Positions 1-8,911 of a stretch of 64,000 nucleotides of DNA are shown piece after piece. Made by a program: the position numbers and the translations under genes. Source of the stretch: Heyndrickxia sporothermodurans (GTDB lineage Bacteria > Bacillota > Bacilli > Bacillales > Bacillaceae_C); contig CP066701.1 in NCBI GenBank assembly GCA_016756695.1, positions 124,001-188,000 on the forward strand, in the 5' to 3' direction. Under the pieces are notes generated by a model. That model did not search any database, was not told where the DNA came from, and worked only from the letters and a program-made list of their open reading frames with translations. Numbering within the stretch: the stretch's first letter is position 1; every line of letters starts with the position of its first letter.

Positions 1-726
1 TAATGGTTTTAATTTTTGTAGCGCTTCATAGCTTGAATTTGGCCGTGGATGCTCATCCAACGTGACTTCTGTGATCTTTCCTTTGCGATCGACTGTAGGA
101 ATGGAGATCATCTCATCAGAAAATAGCTGGCGTTCGAGTGCTTGTTTTGCCTTTAATTGACTGAATAAGGCAAATTGATCCTGTTCCTCCCGCGTAATGT
201 TATATTTTTTCGCTACATTCTCTGCTGTTTCCGGCATCGAATCTGTCCCATAGATTTGCTTCAATTTGTCATTTACAAAACGCCAACCGATCGTTGTATC
301 AAACATCTCCATATTGCCTCTTGGAAATTCAGACTCCGGCTTCGCCATGACAAAAGGTGCTCTCGACATGCTTTCCGTTCCACCGGCAATAAAAATATCA
401 CCATCCCCTACGGAAATTGCCCTTGCTGCATAATTGACTGCATATAAGCCAGATCCACACAAACGATTAATCGTTGTGGCGGCCGTCTCTACTGGCAATC
501 CTGCTAGTAATGCAGACATTCGAGCAACATTTCGATTGTCTTCACCGGCTTGATTTGCACAACCAAATACAACTTCTTCAATCTCGTTTACCGGGAGTTT
601 AGGATTTCTTTCTAATAGTGCTCTAATAACAGCAGCCCCTAAATCATCCGGACGAACATTTTTTAAGGCTCCTTTATATCTGCCTATTGGCGTTCGTACC
701 GCATCAATAATGACAACATTATTCAT
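1..726 (-). CDS. paaJ: Acetyl-CoA acyltransferase (thiolase), 3' end outside window
   Basis: Thiolase family, probably the beta-ketoadipyl-CoA / 3-oxo-5,6-dehydrosuberyl-CoA thiolase that ends phenylacetate degradation by releasing acetyl-CoA. The first 242 residues are present; the C-terminal part, with the His and second Cys of the active site, lies beyond position 1. The protein starts MNNVVIIDAVRTPIGRYKG, a standard thiolase N-terminus. The nucleophilic Cys is in NRLCGSGLYAV near residue 90, and GGTESMSRAP follows. The ATG at 726 has a GGGAGTG ribosome site. It is the last visible gene of the paa run, 31 bp after paaG. The substrate is inferred from context; a general acetyl-CoA acetyltransferase is the alternative. 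Confidence 0.9.
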   Translation of the reverse strand, partial: MNNVVIIDAVRTPIGRYKGALKNVRPDDLGAAVIRALLERNPKLPVNEIEEVVFGCANQAGEDNRNVARMSALLAGLPVETAATTINRLCGSGLYAVNYAARAISVGDGDIFIAGGTESMSRAPFVMAKPESEFPRGNMEMFDTTIGWRFVNDKLKQIYGTDSMPETAENVAKKYNITREEQDQFALFSQLKAKQALERQLFSDEMISIPTVDRKGKITEVTLDEHPRPNSSYEALQKLKPL

Positions 727-756
727 TTAGTCACACTCCCTACTGAAAACAACACT

Positions 757-1530
757 CTACTTACCTTCGAAATTAGGTTTTCTTTTATTTAGGAAAGCAT
801 TGATTCCTTCTTTATGGTCAGAGGATTGACCTACGATTCTTTGGGCATATGCCTCTTTATCCAATACTTCTTGCAAATTTGAATCCCAGCTTTGATTCAT
901 ATAACGTTTTATTAAACCAATCGCTTTTGTAGGCATTTTCGCTAATTTTTCTGCAAAATGAGTAATCGTAGTTTCCCATTCTTCAAGAGGAACAACTTTT
1001 GTAATTAAGCCAATATTTTTTGCCTCTTCTGCTGAAATTTTTTCACCTAATATTGCTAGTTCTAATGCTTTGGCATGACCCACAATTCTAGGTAGATAAT
1101 ACATATTTCCGGAATCCGGTACTAAACCAACATGGATAAATGCTTCGATAAAGCTTGCATTAGCTGTTGCCAAGCGAAAATCGCATGCAAGTGCTAAGCT
1201 CAATCCTGCCCCTGCTGCTGTTCCGTTAATGGCTGCAATGATTGGCTTTTCAATCGACGCCATTTCTCTAATCATCGGATTATAGTATTTTCGTAAAAGT
1301 TCACCATAATCGGTATCTTCCTTCACTGATTGAAGATCTTGACCTGAACAAAAGGCACGACCTGCACCTGTAATAACGATGCTCCGTATATCATGATCTT
1401 TTGCTGCATCTTTTAATGCGTTTCTTACTTCGACTTTCATTTGTTCATTAAATGCATTTAATTTATCCGGTCGATTCAATGTGATCCACGCAACTTGATT
1501 TTTTACTTCATATAAAATGGTTTCATACAT
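757..1530 (-). CDS. paaG: Enoyl-CoA hydratase/isomerase, 1,2-epoxyphenylacetyl-CoA isomerase
   Basis: Crotonase-fold protein of 257 residues, the usual family length. PaaG converts the ring epoxide of phenylacetyl-CoA to oxepin-CoA. The oxyanion-hole segments are RAFCSGQDLQ (about residue 60) and NGTAAGAGLSLALACD (about 105). The acidic residue in HVGLVPDSGNMYYLP (about 135) fits PaaG better than a classical hydratase, which has Glu-rich PEV/MPGAGGT there. The ATG at 1530 follows GGGGTGAGG. It is 10 bp downstream of the second crotonase, paaF, in the same operon. The split of roles between the two crotonases is by motif and is fairly secure. Confidence 0.9.
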   Translation of the reverse strand: MYETILYEVKNQVAWITLNRPDKLNAFNEQMKVEVRNALKDAAKDHDIRSIVITGAGRAFCSGQDLQSVKEDTDYGELLRKYYNPMIREMASIEKPIIAAINGTAAGAGLSLALACDFRLATANASFIEAFIHVGLVPDSGNMYYLPRIVGHAKALELAILGEKISAEEAKNIGLITKVVPLEEWETTITHFAEKLAKMPTKAIGLIKRYMNQSWDSNLQEVLDKEAYAQRIVGQSSDHKEGINAFLNKRKPNFEGK

Positions 1531-1540
1531 ATCCTCACCC

Positions 1541-2317
1541 CTACCGTCCTTTGAATTGTGGCTTTCTTTTTTCCATAAATGCTTTCATGCCTTCTTTTTG
1601 ATCTTCTGTTGAAAATAATAGTGAGAAGTTTTTCCGTTCATATTGCATTCCTTCGAGCAAAGAATCGTCGACTGCCTTATACACGGCCTCCTTAATGAAT
1701 CGAACAGAGAGCGCTGGTTTTTCCGCTAATTTTTTTGCGTAATTAATTGTTTCTTCAATAACAAGTTCTTTTGGAAGTCGTTTATTAATGATTCCATGTT
1801 GTTCAGCTTCAGAAGCTGTCATCATCTCACCTGACCAAAGCCATTCCAATGCTTTTGTTTTCCCCATAAGCTTCGTTAATCTTTGTGTCCCACCTGCACC
1901 TGGCATGACAGCTAAATTAATTTCAGGAAATCCGAATTTAGCATCTTCTGCTGCAAAAAGGAGATCACAAGCGAGTGCAAGTTCAAAGCCCCCACCTAAT
2001 GCAAATCCGTGAACAGCACCGATCATTGGTTTTTTCACTTGTAAAAGCAGGTCCCAATCAGCAAACTGGTTTAATAATTCCAGATCAATTGCCGAATCCT
2101 GTGCCATTTCATTTATGTCTGCTCCAGCTGCAAATGCCTTGCCATTTCCGCATAGAACGATCACTTTAACTTTTTCATCTCTATCCATATCCTCGATCGT
2201 TCGAACAATTTCATTCACCATTTTTCGATTGAGTGCATTTAACACTTCCGGTCGATTGAGCTGGATGATCCCGATATTCTCATCCGTTTCTACCTGAATA
2301 AATTTCAAATTATCCAT
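1541..2317 (-). CDS. paaF: Enoyl-CoA hydratase (2,3-dehydroadipyl-CoA hydratase type)
   Basis: Crotonase of 258 residues. In the paa pathway PaaF hydrates 2,3-dehydroadipyl-CoA to 3-hydroxyadipyl-CoA. The oxyanion-hole motif AFAAGADINEMA (about 60) and the catalytic-glutamate region FPEINLAVMPGAGGTQRLT (about 128-146) are both classical, so true hydratase chemistry is expected. Its start overlaps the end of the EthD-type gene by 8 bp, which points to translational coupling. A broader fatty-acid hydratase role cannot be excluded. Confidence 0.9.
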   Translation of the reverse strand: MDNLKFIQVETDENIGIIQLNRPEVLNALNRKMVNEIVRTIEDMDRDEKVKVIVLCGNGKAFAAGADINEMAQDSAIDLELLNQFADWDLLLQVKKPMIGAVHGFALGGGFELALACDLLFAAEDAKFGFPEINLAVMPGAGGTQRLTKLMGKTKALEWLWSGEMMTASEAEQHGIINKRLPKELVIEETINYAKKLAEKPALSVRFIKEAVYKAVDDSLLEGMQYERKNFSLLFSTEDQKEGMKAFMEKRKPQFKGR

Positions 2318-2603
2318 TCACATCTTCACCAAACATGAATGTAACTAAATCACCGGCAAATTCCATTACATCTTTTCCGGAAGCCTTGGATTCAGGAGTT
2401 TTTGATGCTTCTTTAAATGCTTCTTTGCTTGCATAGTACATGACACACATGAGATAATAGGGACTTGAACCCGACATTTTTGTAATTTCAACCTTCTCTA
2501 GGCCCGGAATTTGATTCGTCATAGGCATATGGGTATTAAAATAATATTCATCAAAACTTGCAGGATCCTCTGGTTTTTTAAATAATGCGATCATTTTATA
2601 CAT
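2310..2603 (-). CDS. EthD-family small protein within the paa operon
   Basis: A 97-residue protein with an EthD / dimeric alpha-beta barrel signature: MYKMIALFKKPEDPASFDEYYFNTHMP at the N-terminus, where the HMP follows a FDEYY strand-helix turn, and a C-terminal GDLVTFMFGED strand. The EthD name comes from a protein needed for ETBE oxidation; no reaction is firmly known for this family. Here it lies between paaD and paaF and overlaps paaF by 8 bp, so it is co-transcribed with phenylacetate genes. It could be a small isomerase, a lactone-handling protein or an accessory to the epoxidase. The start at 2603 follows GAGAGGAGA. Confidence 0.85.
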   Translation of the reverse strand: MYKMIALFKKPEDPASFDEYYFNTHMPMTNQIPGLEKVEITKMSGSSPYYLMCVMYYASKEAFKEASKTPESKASGKDVMEFAGDLVTFMFGEDVNG

Positions 2604-2633
2604 ATTGTTTCTCCTCTCATTATTAAAATGTCT

Positions 2634-3134
2634 TTACATTAGATTAGATATTGGTTTCATTGCTTCAAATGGGTTTTTGCAGGCTTTGCAGTATAGGATA
2701 CTGCGGCAAGCGGTTGGTCCGAATAAGTTTTCCATTGTTGTATAGTAGGAGCCGCAATAGGGACATTCGACTTTCCACTCATGGATTTCCTCATTAAAGA
2801 CCGGTGGTGGAGCAATGCCAAATTGCTTCAACTTTTCTTTACCTACTTCTGATATTCGATCGGATGTCCATGGCGGGTGATATATAAATTCCACTTCAAC
2901 GGAGGTTACTTCACTTATTTGTAAAACAGTGTCGGTTATATTTTTTCGAATAATCTCCAAGGCAGGACATCCTAAAAACGTTGGGAGTGCCTTAATATGA
3001 ACCTTATTTGATTCCAAAATTTTTATTTCTTCAATCATTCCTAAGTCAACAACACTTACTGATGGGATTTCCGGATCTTTCACATTTTCTAAGCACTTTT
3101 CCACTTGTATAAGTAATTCATTTTTTAATGTCAA
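2634..3134 (-). CDS. paaD: Phenylacetyl-CoA epoxidase maturation subunit PaaD
   Basis: MIP18/DUF59-family protein of about 166 residues. PaaD is needed for phenylacetyl-CoA 1,2-epoxidase activity and probably helps Fe-S or diiron assembly. The N-terminal DUF59 part shows VKDPEIPSVSVVDLGMIEEI and a conserved Cys in TFLGCPALEII. The C-terminus carries a zinc-ribbon-like Cys set, CPYCGSYYTT and CRSILYCKAC. The frame extends upstream to a TTG at 3158 with no ribosome site. I chose the TTG at 3134 because AAGGGTGG lies 5 bp ahead of it; the upstream extension would also overlap paaC. Confidence 0.9.
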   Translation of the reverse strand: MTLKNELLIQVEKCLENVKDPEIPSVSVVDLGMIEEIKILESNKVHIKALPTFLGCPALEIIRKNITDTVLQISEVTSVEVEFIYHPPWTSDRISEVGKEKLKQFGIAPPPVFNEEIHEWKVECPYCGSYYTTMENLFGPTACRSILYCKACKNPFEAMKPISNLM

Positions 3135-3151
3135 GATATCCACCCTTCTTT

Positions 3152-3958
3152 TTACCAAGTTGCTTGCGAATCCGAGGCGTACACTTCACTTAGTGTTGCT
3201 AATGCGTCTTGCAGGTCTTCGGTATGGAACCCTTCCCTTCCATTTCCTTTTTTCATTTGTGGTTCACCGGGATATGGCATCGAAATATCTTCAAAAACCT
3301 TCTTCATTTCTGTTTCCCATCGCTTTTTAAATATATGCTCTGCTTCAATCAATCCGTAATCAGACATTAATTTGCCATTTGGACCGTAGGATAGTACTCC
3401 CGCAAATTCATCCCATACTTTTTGAATTGCCGCTCGCATTCTCGTTTTTCCTTCCCCATTACTTAAACACAACTGATTAAACCAAACTTTCCAATGCATA
3501 ATATGATAATATTGTTCCATTTTCATTTTCATCGCAGCATGTGCTAACGGTTCAAAGGATGAATGTTTTAACGATTCAAGTTTTAATTTTTTATAAATAT
3601 CATAGAAATAATGGCGGACAACGGTGAAGGCCCAATCATATTTTGGTTGATTTAAATAAGTTCCCGTACCATTGGCCATTTCTAGTAAAATAGCATTTTT
3701 TCGATAATCGGCTTTACGCTCATGGGCTAGTTCATCAGCAGCCCCTTCACCGAGGGATTCCAGTAGTTCATAATACATGACGGCGTGCCCCATCGTAGCC
3801 TGATTTATCGATGCATAGGCAATATCTTCTTCAATATGGGGAGCTAAACCGAGCCATTCTGAACCACGATAGGCTAGGATGAAATCATCATCTGCTAATT
3901 GATACAATAATTCGATTAGCACTTCTTTATATTCTTTATTTGCGATCTGTTGTTCCAC
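3152..3958 (-). CDS. paaC: Phenylacetyl-CoA epoxidase structural subunit PaaC
   Basis: Ferritin-like helical protein that forms the PaaAC core of the 1,2-phenylacetyl-CoA epoxidase, with PaaC in the structural role. Recognisable segments are LADDDFILAYRGSEWLGLAPHIEEDIA and the helix HAVMYYELLESLGEGAADELA. The longest frame begins at 3994, but GGGGAGGGG sits just ahead of a GTG at 3958, giving SVEQQIANKEYKEV as the true N-terminus and 268 residues. That start overlaps the paaB end by 23 bp instead of 59. It is co-operonic with paaA, paaB and paaD. Confidence 0.92.
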   Translation of the reverse strand: MEQQIANKEYKEVLIELLYQLADDDFILAYRGSEWLGLAPHIEEDIAYASINQATMGHAVMYYELLESLGEGAADELAHERKADYRKNAILLEMANGTGTYLNQPKYDWAFTVVRHYFYDIYKKLKLESLKHSSFEPLAHAAMKMKMEQYYHIMHWKVWFNQLCLSNGEGKTRMRAAIQKVWDEFAGVLSYGPNGKLMSDYGLIEAEHIFKKRWETEMKKVFEDISMPYPGEPQMKKGNGREGFHTEDLQDALATLSEVYASDSQATW

Positions 3959-4310
3959 GCTGCACCCCTCCCCATGACATGATTTCCTTTTCATCTAACA
4001 CTTGCTGTTCGTATTGGCGCCATTTCTTTTTCAAATAGCCGTATCCTTTTGTTAAACGGTAATCTTTATTATCTAATCGCGAAATAGACGCCCTTTCTTC
4101 AGGCTGTAATTTCCGGATATCGGAACGTTTCACTACCCAAATATCGACGACAGGTTCCCGCCTCATAAAATTTTCCTGAGCCATGACAAATGCCATTTCC
4201 TGATTTGGTGCGAGTAAACTAAATTGATGCTGCATATCAGATTTGAACGTTCGTCGACTGAAAACCTCATAGACTTCATAAAAATTATTGGAATTAGATT
4301 GTTTTTCCAA
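3936..4310 (-). CDS. paaB: Phenylacetyl-CoA epoxidase subunit PaaB
   Basis: PaaB family, the small bridging subunit of the phenylacetyl-CoA epoxidase. The family core is clear: YEVYEVFSRRTFKSDMQHQFSL (about 12-33), then APNQEMAFVMAQENFMRREPVVDIWVV, which ends in the conserved VDIWVV strand. The TTG at 4310, 8 bp after AGGAG, is preferred over the GTG at 4319, which overlaps that ribosome site. Length is about 124 residues; PaaB proteins are typically near 95-120. It lies 29 bp after paaA. Confidence 0.92.
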   Translation of the reverse strand: MEKQSNSNNFYEVYEVFSRRTFKSDMQHQFSLLAPNQEMAFVMAQENFMRREPVVDIWVVKRSDIRKLQPEERASISRLDNKDYRLTKGYGYLKKKWRQYEQQVLDEKEIMSWGGVQRGTTDRK

Positions 4311-4339
4311 TACGACCACTCCTTTTGGATCCAGTTACT

Positions 4340-5287
4340 TTATCCTAATGCTTCACGTACCCAGCGGTTATTTTCATAGGCTGTTATACGTAGCTGAAGT
4401 CTGGACTTCGATTTAGGACCGTTATTTGAAATAATTTTATTAAATTCATTCCAATCAGGTTGTTGGTATACCCATTCTCCTGCCTCTTGATCAAAATGCA
4501 TCGTCTCATCCGGCAGCTTTAGTCCTAATGCAAGAACTCTTGGTACATATTTTGTAAAAAAGTCTTGCCGTAATTGTTCATTTGTTTTCGTTCTTATTTT
4601 GTATTTAATCGTTAAGTCTTGTTTTGATGAACCGGTTGTTTGTGCGGTTGCGGGTCCGAAAAACATTAAAAGGGAATCCCACCAGCGATTTAAGGAATCT
4701 TGCAGCATTTCCCGCTGTTTATCGGTTCCTTCCGCAAGTGCCATAATAATCGATTCACCGTGTTGCGCATGGAAAACCTCTTCTGCACAAATTCTTTGGA
4801 GTGCGCGTGCATAGGGACCATAGGAAGCTTGTAACATATTCGTTTGTGTCATGATTGCAGCACCGTCGACAAGCCAGGCAATCATTCCGGCATCCGCCCA
4901 AGTTGGTGCTTCCATATGGAAGACATTGTGAAACTTTAATTTTCCTGTAAATAAATCATTCATGATGTCTTCTCGGGTTTTACCTAGTGGCTCAAGTAAA
5001 TCTTCAACGACGCGTAGGAGAAGTTGCCCATGCCCCATTTCGTCTTGAACTTTTGCCATAATACCGAGTTTTTTGCGTAATGATGGGGCTTTAGGTACCC
5101 ATTCCTTTTCCGGTAAAGCGCCCATGATTTCACTAATTCCGTGCATGGAAATTAATTTAATTAGGACCATGCGGTAATCATCTGGCATCCAGTCATTGGC
5201 TTCTATTTTCTCGCCGTTATTGATTCTTTCCATAAATTGCTGATGTTTCTCTTCTTCTGTTAATTGATGGGTATCAACGAAGTTCAT
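4340..5287 (-). CDS. paaA: Phenylacetyl-CoA epoxidase catalytic subunit PaaA
   Basis: Catalytic diiron subunit of the 1,2-phenylacetyl-CoA epoxidase, which adds one oxygen atom across the ring of phenylacetyl-CoA. It has 315 residues, normal for the family. Iron-ligand motifs are visible: QDEMGHGQ (Glu83, His86) and EEVFHAQHGE (about 169-178). The ATG at 5287 follows AAAGGAGAT. It heads the paaABCD run. A 234-bp gap with a dispersed repeat separates it from paaK, so its own promoter is possible. No paaE reductase gene is present next to it. Confidence 0.95.
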   Translation of the reverse strand: MNFVDTHQLTEEEKHQQFMERINNGEKIEANDWMPDDYRMVLIKLISMHGISEIMGALPEKEWVPKAPSLRKKLGIMAKVQDEMGHGQLLLRVVEDLLEPLGKTREDIMNDLFTGKLKFHNVFHMEAPTWADAGMIAWLVDGAAIMTQTNMLQASYGPYARALQRICAEEVFHAQHGESIIMALAEGTDKQREMLQDSLNRWWDSLLMFFGPATAQTTGSSKQDLTIKYKIRTKTNEQLRQDFFTKYVPRVLALGLKLPDETMHFDQEAGEWVYQQPDWNEFNKIISNNGPKSKSRLQLRITAYENNRWVREALG

Positions 5288-5321
5288 AATTATCTCCTTT
5301 CGTGGGGCTTTTCATAATATA

Positions 5322-5465
5322 GACCGTTCCTTTCCGCTACAGGAACCTGCTTTTTCGCGGTGAGAAGTCGAGCCTCCTCGACGCTACGCGTCTGTGGGGT
5401 CTCGACTTTTCCTCTATGTCCCGCAGGAGTCAGGTTCCTTTCGCTCCAATCCACTCTGCGTTCTG
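5322..5465. repeat. Dispersed palindromic intergenic repeat, copy 1
   Basis: A GC-richer segment of about 140 bp with a central inverted repeat, AGTCGAG..CTCGACT around 5365-5412, and flanks GTTCCTTTCCGC and CGCTCCAATCCACTCTG. A second copy is at 51775-51900 in the same orientation with the same order of blocks (CCTCCTCG, TGTGGGGTCTCGAC, TTTCCTCTATGTCCCGCAGGAGTC). Neither copy has a long open frame. It fills the paaK-paaA gap. It looks like a REP/MITE-like element with no transposase of its own. Confidence 0.8.
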
Positions 5466-5521
5466 GAAAAAAGCTAAATTCTAAAAGATTATTTCCTTGG
5501 CTGTTTTGTGCTTAAATCTTG

Positions 5522-6835
5522 CTATTGTTTAGCTTTGTTGTATCTTTGATCAATAATTCTGACTGCCTTCCCCTCCGATCTTGGAAATGCTTTTGGTGGG
5601 TGTATTGTGATTTTCATTGAGATTAAACAGTTTGATTTCATTTTTTCGTAAATTTCTTTTTGCAGTGTTTTTATTTTTGGGTGTTGTAGATTCTGTGATG
5701 TTTGTTGAAAAAGTTCTTCGGTTATTTCTACGTGAAGTTCAATTTCGTCTAGTGAGGATTTTCTAAGAAGATGTACTTGATAATGTGGTGCGATATCTTT
5801 CATTTGAATGAGATGATGTTCGATATCCGAAGGAAACACATTGATTCCTCGTATTATGATCATGTCATCAATTCGTCCTTTGATGCGGGACATTCTCGCT
5901 GTTGTTCGACCACAAATGCATTTTTCAGTGGTGATCGATGCGATGTCTCCTGATCTGTATCGGATAATTGGAAACGCTTCCTTTTTTAAGCTTGTAAAAA
6001 CCAATTCTCCTTCTTCCCCATTGGAAACAGGCTGCAATGTTTGTGGATCGATTACTTCAACTAAAAAATGATCTTCTGCGATATGTAGTCCGTTCTGTCC
6101 TTCATAACATTCTATCGCTACACCCGGTCCAATGACTTCGCTTAGTCCATATATGTCACATGCTTTAATATCAAATAAATCTTCTAGCTTGTTCCGCATT
6201 TCATCGGACCATGGTTCAGCTCCGAAAATGCCAATCCTTAATGATGTATCCCGAGGATTAAGGCCAAGCTCTATCATTTTTTCGCCAATATTTAATGCAT
6301 AAGAAGGTGTAGAACAAAGAATGGTCGGCTTAAAATCTTGAATAATATTAATTTGTCTTTCCGTGTTGCCGCCGGATATCGGTATAACGGTTACACCTAA
6401 TTTTTCTCCTCCATAATGAAGACCGAGGCCGCCTGTAAATAATCCATAGCCATATGCATTTTGCAAAATATCACCAGTATTTCCGCCTGCAATTGAGATT
6501 GCTCTTGCTACTATAGATGACCAATTTTCGATATCTTTTTTTGTGTAACCAACTACCGTCGGTTTGCCACTTGTTCCTGAAGAGGCGTGAATCCTAACTA
6601 ATTCATTTTGTTTTGATGCAAAAAGACCAAATGGATAATGATCTCGAAGATCTTTTTTCGTTGTAAATGGGAGCTTTCGTATATCATCCAATTGCTGAAT
6701 ATCATGAGGAGTAAGTTGTAATTTGAGAAATTGTTGTTGATAAAATGGAACGTTCTGATAGACTCGATGAATCGTATTTTTCAAATCATGAAGCTGCTGA
6801 TGTTGAATCAATGATCGATCTGCAGATTCAATCAT
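5522..6835 (-). CDS. paaK: Phenylacetate-CoA ligase
   Basis: Adenylate-forming ligase that activates phenylacetate to phenylacetyl-CoA with ATP and CoA, the entry step of the pathway. It has 437 residues, the standard PaaK length. Motifs are the P-loop-like SSGTSGKPTVVGYT (85-98), YGLSEVIGPGVAIEC (about 235), RSGDIASI (about 300) and RIKGRIDDMIIIRGINVFPSDIE (about 330), which starts the mobile C-terminal domain. The ATG at 6835 follows AAGGGGGGC. It is upstream of paaA in the same direction. Confidence 0.95.
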   Translation of the reverse strand: MIESADRSLIQHQQLHDLKNTIHRVYQNVPFYQQQFLKLQLTPHDIQQLDDIRKLPFTTKKDLRDHYPFGLFASKQNELVRIHASSGTSGKPTVVGYTKKDIENWSSIVARAISIAGGNTGDILQNAYGYGLFTGGLGLHYGGEKLGVTVIPISGGNTERQINIIQDFKPTILCSTPSYALNIGEKMIELGLNPRDTSLRIGIFGAEPWSDEMRNKLEDLFDIKACDIYGLSEVIGPGVAIECYEGQNGLHIAEDHFLVEVIDPQTLQPVSNGEEGELVFTSLKKEAFPIIRYRSGDIASITTEKCICGRTTARMSRIKGRIDDMIIIRGINVFPSDIEHHLIQMKDIAPHYQVHLLRKSSLDEIELHVEITEELFQQTSQNLQHPKIKTLQKEIYEKMKSNCLISMKITIHPPKAFPRSEGKAVRIIDQRYNKAKQ

Positions 6836-7137
6836 AATTGCCCCCCTTACGATTACATTTCTAATAATTATATGACGTTATTTTTTCGTAGATACATAAT
6901 TACGTCATATTAATTTCAGAATAACGCGCCTCTATTACATTGTCAATATCTATTTCTGAAAATTCAGCTTTATTGGAGTTAAAAAATAAGGATGCCCTTT
7001 ATATGATTTACAACTGAAATTCTGATGTTTGATAAGTTGTTTATGTTCCACAAATGATTTTGTATGATCCACAAATTATCGTTTATGCGGCACAAAATAT
7101 TTCAACAAAATAAAGCAGAATCTTTACATATTAATAA
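6836..7137. other. Intergenic region upstream of paaK
   Basis: This AT-rich stretch of 300 bp should hold the paaK promoter on the minus strand. I see no clear regulator-binding palindrome and no gene. Short CACAAA-type words recur around 7050-7090 (CCACAAATGA, CCACAAATTA, GCACAAAATA), but they do not form a convincing operator. Confidence 0.4.
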
Positions 7138-7178
7138 CAAAACGAGTATGAAACCTTTGTGATTTCATACTCGTTTTG
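7138..7178 (-). terminator. Intrinsic terminator after the POT transporter gene
   Basis: Fourteen-base arms, AAACGAGTATGAAA and TTTCATACTCGTTT, pair around a 9-base loop. A-rich and T-rich flanks on both sides make it potentially bidirectional. It lies about 20 bp past the stop of the transporter at 7199. Confidence 0.85.
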
Positions 7179-7198
7179 TTTCTTTATGCAATTATTAA

Positions 7199-8650
7199 TT
7201 AGTTTGTACTTAATACACTGTCATTGATTTCTTCATTTTTCACATCTTCAATTTTTGCTGTTGAATCATCGCCTAACATTTTCACAAGTTTTCTGGAAAT
7301 TGATAGTAGGATAAGTCCTAGAACGATGACTACTAATCCGATAACAGAAAAGACTTCAAAATACCCTAATTTTCCAGTAAAGGAACCTAGTTGTCCGGCA
7401 ATAATATTAGCTACGAAGGAACTTGCCATCCAAACAGCCATTAATAAAGATGCATACTTAATTGGTGCATATTTACTTACAAACGACAATCCCACTGGTG
7501 ATAAGAACAATTCACCGACTGTATGGAAAAGATAGGTAAATACGATGAATAAAATATTTGCTTTTGTCGTAATATGATGTTCATTGCTTCCTGTTTGCAT
7601 AATAGCAAAGAGTAATACGATATAGCCAATTCCTAAAAGTATCATCCCAAAGCCCATTTTCGTTGGAACTGGAATATCTCCGCGTTTACTATTTGATAGT
7701 TTTACCCATAGCAATGAAACAAGTGGTGCCAACAATACGATAAATAACGGGTTAACGGATTGGAACCAAGAAGTTGGTATTTCCCAGCCAAAAATCGTAC
7801 GATCAACGAACTTATCTGTATAAATACTTAAGGCTCCACCAGCTTGTTCGAATCCCGCCCAGAAAAAGATAACAAGAACTGTTAAAATAAAGATGACTTT
7901 CATTCTATTTTTTTCAACTTTAGTTAACTTTTGTTTTTCAACGGCACCACTAGTAGAAACTTGTGGTTTCCCAACCGGTTTTTTACCGATATCACCTAAG
8001 AAACGATTACCTAATGTGTTAAATAGGATTTGTCCAATAATCATCCCAATCGCTGAAGCAAGGAAACCATACTTATAACCATATTCAATGGCACCGTGTG
8101 CATGAACAGCAAACCATTTATCTGTAATTAGACCGATAATTAACGGGGAGAAAAATGCGCCGAGGTTAATTCCCATATAGAAAATCGTAAATGCCGCATC
8201 ACGACGCTTGTCTTTCGGGTCATACAGTTCACCAACAATCGTAGAAATATTCGGTTTAAAAAATCCGTTACCGATGATTAAGAAGATTAGTCCGGTATAA
8301 ACAGCTGCATAACTTTGATGGGCAAAAAGTACGATATTCCCGATTGCCATGATAATACCACCAATTGTAACAGCGATTCTTTGTCCCAAAAATCTATCAG
8401 ACAACCAGCCACCAATTAATGGCGTAAAGTAAACTGCTCCCGTAAAGAAACCATATAACATAAGTGCAGTGCTTTCGTTCATTCCTAATCCGCCATTAAC
8501 CAATGATTTAGTTAAATAGAGTACTAGGATCGCTCTCATTCCATAATAACTAAAACGCTCCCACATCTCTGTCATAAATAACAAGTATAAGCCAGGCGGG
8601 TGCTTTTTTGATTGTTTGGATTCTAGTTGCTTGTTCATTGTTGCATCCAT
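7199..8650 (-). CDS. Proton-dependent oligopeptide transporter (POT/PTR family)
   Basis: Major-facilitator protein of 483 residues with about 14 membrane segments that imports di- and tripeptides with protons. The family fingerprint is present: MTEMWERFSYYGMRAILVLYL (about 26-46), corresponding to the ExxERFxYYG motif, and FTIFYMGINLGAFFSPLI (about 154-171), the PTR2 FYxxINxG signature. The ATG at 8650 follows AGGGGGAAC. It is monocistronic, with a terminator behind it. It is a DtpT-type peptide transporter; nothing links it to aromatic acids except position. Confidence 0.92.
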   Translation of the reverse strand: MDATMNKQLESKQSKKHPPGLYLLFMTEMWERFSYYGMRAILVLYLTKSLVNGGLGMNESTALMLYGFFTGAVYFTPLIGGWLSDRFLGQRIAVTIGGIIMAIGNIVLFAHQSYAAVYTGLIFLIIGNGFFKPNISTIVGELYDPKDKRRDAAFTIFYMGINLGAFFSPLIIGLITDKWFAVHAHGAIEYGYKYGFLASAIGMIIGQILFNTLGNRFLGDIGKKPVGKPQVSTSGAVEKQKLTKVEKNRMKVIFILTVLVIFFWAGFEQAGGALSIYTDKFVDRTIFGWEIPTSWFQSVNPLFIVLLAPLVSLLWVKLSNSKRGDIPVPTKMGFGMILLGIGYIVLLFAIMQTGSNEHHITTKANILFIVFTYLFHTVGELFLSPVGLSFVSKYAPIKYASLLMAVWMASSFVANIIAGQLGSFTGKLGYFEVFSVIGLVVIVLGLILLSISRKLVKMLGDDSTAKIEDVKNEEINDSVLSTN

Positions 8651-8911
8651 TCTTGTTCCCCCTAGAAAATTAAGATATTATATCAATATAATTATCATAA
8701 TTTAAGAATAATTAAATCGTCAATAAAATATTTAGAAAAAACAAAATTATAAACTTTCCAAATTGGGTTTCTATTTAGAACAATATTTATAAAACCCATG
8801 AAATTTATAACTTCATATATTTTTCTAGTAGGAACAAACGGAACTTTATCCAACAATTACTATATTAATATATTTTTAACGTTTAGAAAAGATATCATCT
8901 TTTTTATTTGC

